This document shows positions 55,881 through 64,000 of a stretch of DNA of 64,000 bases, piece after piece; the stretch's first letter is position 1; each line of letters opens with the position of its first letter. A program made the position numbers and the translations under genes. The DNA is from Roseiarcus sp963741405 (GTDB lineage Bacteria > Pseudomonadota > Alphaproteobacteria > Rhizobiales > Beijerinckiaceae): positions 131,710-195,709 of the forward strand of contig CAVUHX010000007.1 of assembly GCA_963741405.1 (NCBI GenBank), given 5' to 3'. The notes under the pieces are model-generated. The model had not been told where the DNA came from and did no database searches. It worked only from the letters and a program-made list of their open reading frames with translations.

Positions 55881-57061
55881 TCAGATGTCCACCATACGCG
55901 ACCAGAGGCGCGCCGCTTCCGCGCGCCCCTGCGCCTTGATGCGCTCGAAATCACCGGTCGCCAGCACGCCGTTGTCGACCACCACCCGGCCGCCGACCAC
56001 GACGTGAAGAACCGCGCCGTCGCGGCCGACCGTGAGATCGCCCAGCGATCCGGGGTCGAGCGGGTCGTTCGCCGCGCCGAAGCGCTCTGCCGCGAGCGCA
56101 TGCCCCGCGGCCAGCCGTCCGTCGACGCCCGCATCGCCATTCTCGGCGGCGAGGCGTTTCAGCGCCGCCTCCTCCGCCGCCATGTCCGGCTCCCAGCCGT
56201 CGACGCCGAGCGCCACGCGTCTCGTTGCGGAGAGGGCGCCCGCATAGCCGACGTGGTTGCCCTCGTTGGAACGCGGGTTGTGAACGAACCATAAGCCGGC
56301 CGCCGCCGCGCGCCGCACCTGCTCTGCGCTCAAGCGCACCCCGTGCGCGAGGATCGAACCCGAGGGCAGAGCGTCCAGCGACAGGAGGCGCTCGAGCGGC
56401 CCGGCAAAGCCGCGCCGGAGCGCGTCGTCGACATCGGCCCGGTCCTCGGCGACATGCACATGGACGACCGCGCCGAGCTCGCGCGCCAGCGCGCCGGCTT
56501 CGCGGATGGTTTCGTCGGATACGGTGAAGCTCGCGTGCAGGCCGACGAGACCCCGCACAAGCGGCGAGGCCGCGACGCCCCGGCACGCCTCGAGCCCGCG
56601 CCGCCCCTCCTCGCGACCGAAGTTGCGCTCGCTCGCCCCGTAGCAAAGGAGCGCCCGGACGCCGAGGCCGGCGCAGGCGTCGGCGAGGATCGGCAGCAAT
56701 TCCTCGATCAGGTTGGGCGATTCGTGATGATCAACCAGCGTCGTTACGCCGGCGAGCAGCGCCCGGGCAACAGTATCGCGCGCGGCGGCGGCGAGGCTCG
56801 CGGCGTCCAGCGCACGATCGAGCCGCCACCATACCCGTTCGAGGATCTGCAGGAAGGTTTGCGGCGGCGGCTCGGGCGGCGGCATGCCGTAGCGCGCGAG
56901 GCCGCTATAGAGATGGGTGTGGGCGCAGACCGCGCCGGGCGCGATTTCGCCGTCGGAGCAGGAAAGACGCGCCGCTCCCGCCGGCGCCGCTGCGACCACC
57001 CTGCCGCCGGCGATGGGCACAATGCGGCCGCAGCGGTCGGGGCCGACGACGATGGCGTCGC

Positions 57062-57065
<4 letters not shown>
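55881..57065 (-). CDS. SsnA-like amidohydrolase / aminohydrolase
   Basis: 394 residues of the metal-dependent amidohydrolase superfamily. HTHLYSG (about 49-55) binds metal; DHHESPN, HVHVAED and ILAHGVRLS supply further His, and GVDGWEPD the catalytic Asp. The group includes guanine deaminase and SsnA, which accompanies selenium-type xanthine dehydrogenase genes. Its ATG overlaps the stop of the XdhD-like gene by 4 bases, so the two function together, possibly in purine deamination/oxidation. Confidence 0.82.
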
Positions 57066-59704
<2,639 letters not shown>

Positions 59705-59796
59705 ATCATCCGCCAATGGTCGACCGCCCACGCATATCAGTTATGCCTGGACGCAATGACGGGGGAGGTGTTTCATTGTCGCAGCCGACCCGACGC

Positions 59797-59908
59797 CGTC
59801 ATCGCGAGCGACCCCCGGGTCGAAGAGCCCGGGGGGAAGCAATCCGGGAATCGTAGGGCGCTCTACGATCCACTGGATTGCTTCGTCGCTTCGCTCCTCG
59901 CAATGACG
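59797..59908. repeat. Palindromic element with CGTCATTGCGAG ends
   Basis: Left end CGTCATCGCGAGCG and right end CGCTCCTCGCAATGACG are complementary; AGCAATCC and GGATTGCT stems and a TAGGGCGCTCTACGATCCA part lie inside. This is a widespread mobile intergenic palindrome. It lies in the 247-base divergent gap between XdhD-like and amidohydrolase genes. Confidence 0.8.
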
Positions 59909-59951
59909 GCGTTGGATCGACCTGACGTGCAAAGCGGCGAGACGGCCTCAG

Positions 59952-61181
59952 ATGCGACAGAATCTTCGGGTGAACGGCGCGCGGCTCATGTCGCGCCTGG
60001 AGCGTCTGGCCGAGGCTGGCGCCCGGCCCGACGGCGGGGTCTGCCGTCTCGCGCTCACCGAGGCCGACGGCCAGGGCCGCGGCCTCGTCGTCGGCTGGAT
60101 GCGCGAGCTCGGCCTTACGGTCACGATCGACGCGATCGGCAATGTGGTCGGCCTGCGCCGCGGCGTCGAGGACGGCGCCCCGGTGATGATGGGCAGCCAC
60201 ATCGACACGGTGCGGACCGGCGGGCGCTACGACGGCGCGCTCGGGGTTCTCGCCGGCCTCGAGGTCGTCCAGTCGCTCGAGGAAGCGGGCGTCGTCACGC
60301 GGCGGCCGCTGGCGGTGGCCTTCTTCACCAACGAGGAGGGCGCGCGCTTCCAGCCCGACATGTTCGGGAGCCTCGTATTCACCGGCGCGCTGCCACTCGG
60401 GCGGGCGCTCGCCACGGTCGGGGTCGACGGGGCGCTCGCCGGCGAGGAGCTCGCGCGCATCGGCTATGCCGGCGAAGCGCCGGTCGGCCGGCCGAACGTC
60501 CACGCCTATGTCGAGCTGCACGTCGAACAGGGGCCGACGCTGGAGGCGGAAGGGTACGTGATCGGCGCCGTCGAAGGGGTACAGGGCATCTCCTGGACGG
60601 AGCTGACGCTCACCGGGCAGTCGAACCACGCCGGCACGACGCCGATGCGGATGCGCCGCGACGCCGGCTACGTCGCCGCCGAGATCGCCGTCTTCGCCCG
60701 CCGGCTAGCCCGCGAGCTCGGCGGCGATCAGGTCGCGACCGTCGGGGCGCTGACCTTGTCGCCGAACCTCGTCAACGTTGTCGCCGAACGCGCCCTGATG
60801 ACGGTCGATTTGCGCAACACCGACAACGAAAGGCTCAAGGAAGCCGAGCGCCGCCTCGCCGCCTTCGCCGCCAGGATCGCCGCCGCCGAGGGCGTTACGG
60901 TCGACCTCCGCACGCTCGCCCGTTTCGATCCGGTCGCCTTTGCCCCGTCGCTCGTTTCGCGGGTCGAGGCGATGGCGCGCGAGTTCGATCTGCCGGTCAA
61001 GCGGCTCCCGAGCGGCGCGGGACACGACGCGCAGATCCTCGCCTCGGTCTGCCCCGCCTGCATGATCTTCGTTCCGAGCGCGAGGGGTGTGAGCCACAAC
61101 ATCGAGGAATACACGTCGCCCGACCATTGCGCCGCCGGCGCCGACGTGCTGCTGAGACTCGTGACCGAGCTCGCCGAATGA
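59952..61181 (+). CDS. M20-family N-carbamoyl-amino-acid hydrolase / allantoate amidohydrolase
   Basis: 409 residues. GSHIDTVRTGGRYDGALGVLAGLE (about 77-100) has the His/Asp metal ligands; FTNEEGARF the bridging Glu; ELHVEQGPTLEAEG, GQSNHAGTTPMRMRRDAG and GAGHDAQIL are typical of this Zn/Mn hydrolase group. It hydrolyses allantoate or N-carbamoyl amino acids to release ammonia and CO2. Context (purine-type hydroxylase, aminohydrolase and D-aminoacylase-type genes) supports ureide or hydantoin breakdown. Confidence 0.9.
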   Translation: MRQNLRVNGARLMSRLERLAEAGARPDGGVCRLALTEADGQGRGLVVGWMRELGLTVTIDAIGNVVGLRRGVEDGAPVMMGSHIDTVRTGGRYDGALGVLAGLEVVQSLEEAGVVTRRPLAVAFFTNEEGARFQPDMFGSLVFTGALPLGRALATVGVDGALAGEELARIGYAGEAPVGRPNVHAYVELHVEQGPTLEAEGYVIGAVEGVQGISWTELTLTGQSNHAGTTPMRMRRDAGYVAAEIAVFARRLARELGGDQVATVGALTLSPNLVNVVAERALMTVDLRNTDNERLKEAERRLAAFAARIAAAEGVTVDLRTLARFDPVAFAPSLVSRVEAMAREFDLPVKRLPSGAGHDAQILASVCPACMIFVPSARGVSHNIEEYTSPDHCAAGADVLLRLVTELAE

Positions 61182-61222
61182 CGGTGTCTTCCCCTTGCAC
61201 CCGGCGGCCTACGGCCGCCATT

Positions 61223-61274
61223 CCCTTCTCCCGCTTGCGGGAAGGGGTGGCCGGCGTCAGCCGGCCGGATGAGG
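61223..61274. repeat. REP-like palindrome
   Basis: CCTTCTCCCGC-TTG-CGGGAAGG hairpin with GGCCGGCG-TCAG-CCGGCC and the GGATGAGGGC marker, ending 10 bases before the TTG start of the next gene, so it may affect that gene's expression. Confidence 0.75.
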
Positions 61275-61284
61275 GCCTGCGCAA

Positions 61285-62931
61285 TTGAGCCGCCAGCTCG
61301 TCCGCGACGCCATGATCGTCACCGGCGACGGGCGCACCCCGCCCTTCCCCGGCGACGTCCTGATCGACGGCGACGTCATCGTCGCGCTCGGCTCCGTCGG
61401 CCCGACGGAAGCCGCGACCGCGGACCTTGTCACCGACGCCGGCGGCCGCGCGCTCGCGCCCGGCTTCGTCGACACCCACAACCACGGCGCGCTCGGCGGC
61501 GCGGCGCTTTCGGAAAGCGGCCTGCCGATCGCCTGCGAGCTCGCCATTCTCGGCGGAGTGACGAAGCGCATCTGCGGCGTCGACGGCCTGTCGCCGGCCC
61601 CCGTCGCCGAGGCGCAGCGATCGCAATATGCGGCGCAGCTGAAACCCCTCGACGGCGCGATTCCAGGCGAATGGACGTGGAGCTCCGTCGCCGAGTTCCT
61701 CGCCTGGCATCGCGGGCGCTCGGTCACCGACATGGGGATCTATCTCGGCCATTCTGCGGTGCGCCGGGTCGTCATGGCGAATGTCGCGCGGGTCGCCTCC
61801 GACGCCGAGATCACGGCGATGGCGGAAGTGGTCAAGCGCGAGGCGGCCCTCACGCTCGGGCTCTCGACCGGGCTCGTCTACAACCCGGCTGTCTATTCCG
61901 ACCAGCGCGAGATCACCGCGCTCATCCGCGCCTTCAACGCGGTCAAGCCCGGCGCGCTCTTTCCGCATCTGCGCTCGGAGAGCGACAACATCATCGCCAG
62001 CGCGAAAGAGGTGATCGAGGCCGCGGTCGACGGCGGCGGCGGCTATTGCAACGAGCATTCGAAGATCGCAGGCGCAGCGAACTACGACCGCATCGGCGAC
62101 CTCGAGGGCCTGCTCGCCGACGCCGCCGCTTTAGTTCCGACCATGGAGAACATGTACCCCTACACCGCCGGCTCGACCACCGGCGACGCCATCTTCCCGC
62201 CGGAGATGCGCGCCGGTGGCCGGGCGGAGTTCCTGGCGTCGCTTGACGATCCCGCGCTCCGCGCGGCGATGATCGCGAAGATGCGAACCGACTCCAGGAG
62301 CTGGGACAATTTCGTCCATTTCTGCGGCGGGCTCGCGGGGATCCAGATCGCCGGGGTGAAGCCGGGCGTCGGCGACGCCTGGCTCGGCCGCCGCCTCGCC
62401 GACGTGGCGCGCGCGGCCGGCGCCGACGATCTCGACAGCGACGCAGCCTACGCGGCGGTGTTCGACTTCTTCGCCGTGAACGAGGCCGAGATCGCGATCA
62501 TCACCCACTACGGCAACGACGCGACGATGGAGCGCTTCTTCCGTCGCCCGACCATGGCCATCTGCACCGACGGTCTGATGCCCGGGCCGGGCCAGAAGCC
62601 GCATCCGCGCTCGCTCGGCTCGTTCCCCAAAGCCCTGCGCATGGCGCGCGACATGGGGATTCCGCTCCAGGAGATCGTCTGGCGGATGGCGACCTTGCCC
62701 TGCCGTTTCCTCAACCTGCCCGACCCGACCATGCGCGTCGGCGCCGACGCGTCGCTGACCCTGTTCGACTGGGCGACTGTCGGCGAGCGCAACGACTACC
62801 TGAACCCGGAGATCCGGCCGGCGGGCATCGACCGGGTGTGGATCCACGGGCGCCTCGTGCTCGACCACGGAAAGCTCTCCGCGCCGCGGCCATTCCCGGG
62901 GCGCGTGCTGACGAGCCCCTTGCGCGCCTGA
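61285..62931 (+). CDS. N-acyl-D-amino-acid deacylase-type amidohydrolase
   Basis: Start at TTG 61285 (548 residues); no better ATG/GTG precedes the VRDAMIVTGDGRTPPFPGDV segment. GFVDTHNHG (about 66-74) has the metal His pair; GLSTGLVYNPAVYSD, HLRSESDNII and ICTDGLMPGPGQKPHPRSLG are typical of D-aminoacylase/dihydroorotase-like enzymes. It removes acyl or formyl groups from D-amino acids or related amides. It follows the M20 hydrolase by about 100 bases. Confidence 0.88.
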   Translation: MSRQLVRDAMIVTGDGRTPPFPGDVLIDGDVIVALGSVGPTEAATADLVTDAGGRALAPGFVDTHNHGALGGAALSESGLPIACELAILGGVTKRICGVDGLSPAPVAEAQRSQYAAQLKPLDGAIPGEWTWSSVAEFLAWHRGRSVTDMGIYLGHSAVRRVVMANVARVASDAEITAMAEVVKREAALTLGLSTGLVYNPAVYSDQREITALIRAFNAVKPGALFPHLRSESDNIIASAKEVIEAAVDGGGGYCNEHSKIAGAANYDRIGDLEGLLADAAALVPTMENMYPYTAGSTTGDAIFPPEMRAGGRAEFLASLDDPALRAAMIAKMRTDSRSWDNFVHFCGGLAGIQIAGVKPGVGDAWLGRRLADVARAAGADDLDSDAAYAAVFDFFAVNEAEIAIITHYGNDATMERFFRRPTMAICTDGLMPGPGQKPHPRSLGSFPKALRMARDMGIPLQEIVWRMATLPCRFLNLPDPTMRVGADASLTLFDWATVGERNDYLNPEIRPAGIDRVWIHGRLVLDHGKLSAPRPFPGRVLTSPLRA

Positions 62932-62954
62932 GGCTCCTTTGAGCAAGATGGAAT

Positions 62955-63060
62955 GAGGGGGCGCCGGCGCCCTCTCCCGCTTCGCGGGCGAGGGGAGCGC
63001 GGCGCCGTCGATCCCTTCTCCCGCTTGCGAAAGAAGGTGGCGCGAAGCGCCGGAGGGGGC
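62955..63060. repeat. REP-like composite palindrome
   Basis: CCTCTCCCGC-TTC-GCGGGCGAGG, then CCTTCTCCCGC-TTGCG-AAAGAAGG with GGCGCGAAGCGCCGG. Lies between the D-aminoacylase-type and the SnoaL genes. Confidence 0.75.
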
Positions 63061-63113
63061 GCGGCGCCGCCTCGCTGGCGTTCGGGCGCCCCGACAGCGC
63101 GAGGGAGCACGAA

Positions 63114-63494
63114 ATGGAAGACCGTGAGATTCGAGCGGCGTTGGATCGTCACTGGGCCGCGTCCGACGCCAACGACTTCGAGGTCGAGCACCAGATCTAC
63201 CGGGACGACGCCGTGCTCGACTATCCGCAGTCTGGCGAGCGCATCCGCGGCCGGCAAAAGATTCAGGCGTCCCGCTTCGCGCAGCCGAACAAGAAGCGCT
63301 TCACGGTTCGGCGCGTGCTTGGCGCCGGCGACCTTTGGGTTACCGAATTCGTCCTCAATTACGACGGGAGACCGTCCTACACAGTGAGCATCATGGAGTT
63401 CCAGGACGGCAAGGTGACCCGCGAAACCCAATATTTTTGCGATCCGTTCGAGCCGGGGCCTTCGCGCGCGCAATGGGTCGAACGGATGCCGTGA
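63114..63494 (+). CDS. SnoaL/NTF2-like protein
   Basis: 126 residues of the NTF2-like cone fold: REIRAALDRHWAASDANDFE, IYRDDAVLDYPQSGERIRGR, MEFQDGKVTRETQYFCDPFE. The family includes polyketide cyclases, isomerases and ligand-binding proteins. No specific function can be given. AGGGAGCACGAA precedes the ATG. Confidence 0.85.
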   Translation: MEDREIRAALDRHWAASDANDFEVEHQIYRDDAVLDYPQSGERIRGRQKIQASRFAQPNKKRFTVRRVLGAGDLWVTEFVLNYDGRPSYTVSIMEFQDGKVTRETQYFCDPFEPGPSRAQWVERMP

Positions 63495-63606
63495 GATGGG
63501 AAGGGGGTGAAGTCCTGCGCCGTCGCCCTCAGCTTGTCGAAGGATCGGGTTCGACGGCGTCGCGGAGACCGGGGCGCTCGGGTTGATTCATCGAGGTCGG
63601 TGAAAC

Positions 63607-63675
63607 CCCTCTCCCGCACAGGGCGTCGAGACCGACGCCCGTCGTTCGACGGGCTATGCGGGAGAGGGTGGCGCG
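63607..63675. repeat. REP-like palindrome with nested stem
   Basis: CCCTCTCCCGCACAGGGCGTC and GGGCTATGCGGGAGAGGG form the outer stem, with GACGCCCGTCGTTCGACGGGC inside, like the unit in 22971-23115. It abuts the stop of the small gene at 63676. Confidence 0.75.
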
Positions 63676-63879
63676 CTACGGCCTGTTGGCGGACACCCAG
63701 CGCATGATTTCTTCCTTGAGCAAGGCCCGGCTGCTCGGCCCTTCGATGCTGTAGAGCTCGGCGCGTTGCTGGTGATAGAGGTCGCGCGCCTGTTCGAGCG
63801 CGGCTTCCTTGCTGGCGACGCTGGGGGAAATCCTGTCCTGATCGAGATGGTCCCGGTAGAAAACTCTCCAGTCAGCCAT
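63676..63879 (-). CDS. Small helical hypothetical protein
   Basis: From the ATG at 63879, 67 residues: MADWRVFYRDHLDQDRISPS, then SKEAALEQARDLYHQQRAEL and LLKEEIMRWVSANRP. It looks soluble and helical and resembles small alphaproteobacterial proteins of unknown function. Upstream 63880-64000 holds no gene that I can support. Confidence 0.6.
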   Translation of the reverse strand: MADWRVFYRDHLDQDRISPSVASKEAALEQARDLYHQQRAELYSIEGPSSRALLKEEIMRWVSANRP

Positions 63880-64000
63880 GGTCCAGGTTCCCTGGTCGCA
63901 ATGGAGGCGTCCGGCGCTCCCGCCTCGACGCGCCGGCAATCATGCGTCGTTCGGGACTCGTCAGGCCGGCGCGCTCGCCCGACCGAACTCCTGCGCGGCG

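Overview
The window is high-GC DNA with dense, largely alphaproteobacterial gene content. The 3' part of the ribosomal alpha operon (rpsM-rpsK-rpoA-rplQ) is diagnostic. Together with FixK/FNR-type and CRP-type sites, many YceI/b561/LLM/DUF427-type genes and abundant palindromic intergenic repeats, it suggests a member of the Hyphomicrobiales (Rhizobiales), perhaps near Beijerinckiaceae/Methylocystaceae. The genus cannot be fixed from sequence reading alone.

Layout. 1-4.7 kb: a secreted hydrolase pair cut by the window edge, a DUF6582 protein, and a three-gene acyl-CoA carboxyltransferase / OadG-like / biotin-carrier operon whose OadG gene carries an in-frame palindromic repeat. 5-6.2 kb: a Phd/VapC-type toxin-antitoxin pair with an operator at its start, and a convergent membrane protein resembling Pycsar-type effectors. 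6.3-9.1 kb: the alpha operon, starting at rpsM with its own promoter. 9.1-13.6 kb: a PDZ/7TM/GAF sensor-like membrane protein and a Kup potassium transporter. 13.7-27.8 kb: metabolic genes (HIBADH-type dehydrogenase, SMP-30 lactonase, tautomerase, lactate dehydrogenase, LLM oxidoreductase, AhpD-like protein, O-methyltransferase, sorbosone dehydrogenase, aldo/keto reductase, fused HyuAB/5-oxoprolinase) with a broken SDR gene between them.

27.9-39.5 kb is an accessory zone: an unknown gene behind a CRP-like palindrome, a NYN-LOTUS protein flanked by 120-bp direct repeats, a secreted protein behind a well-placed FixK/FNR promoter, an IS110 remnant, a ParB-like protein divergent from a secreted protein with kinase-like (FAM20C/HipA-type) motifs, a frameshifted secreted protein, an orphan PEP-CTERM tail and an orphan gp5/VgrG-like tip protein. 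39.7-41.9 kb holds an FMN reductase and guaA, the latter with a one-base frameshift. 42.3-46.8 kb is a second accessory segment bracketed by 180-bp direct repeats and containing IS630 and IS701-like remnants, an AI-2E-family transporter, a cupin and a RibD-like reductase.

46.9-50.9 kb is a sugar-acid module: an enolase-superfamily dehydratase followed by a complete CUT2-type ABC importer. 51.4-54.8 kb couples an acyl-CoA ligase translationally to a ThDP enzyme, plausibly a 2-hydroxyacyl-CoA lyase route. 55.1-63.5 kb is a purine/ureide- or hydantoin-like catabolic island: a flavin-less XdhD-type molybdenum hydroxylase, an SsnA-like aminohydrolase, an M20 amidohydrolase and a D-aminoacylase-type amidohydrolase, with a YfhL-like ferredoxin next to it. 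No rRNA, tRNA or CRISPR array was seen.
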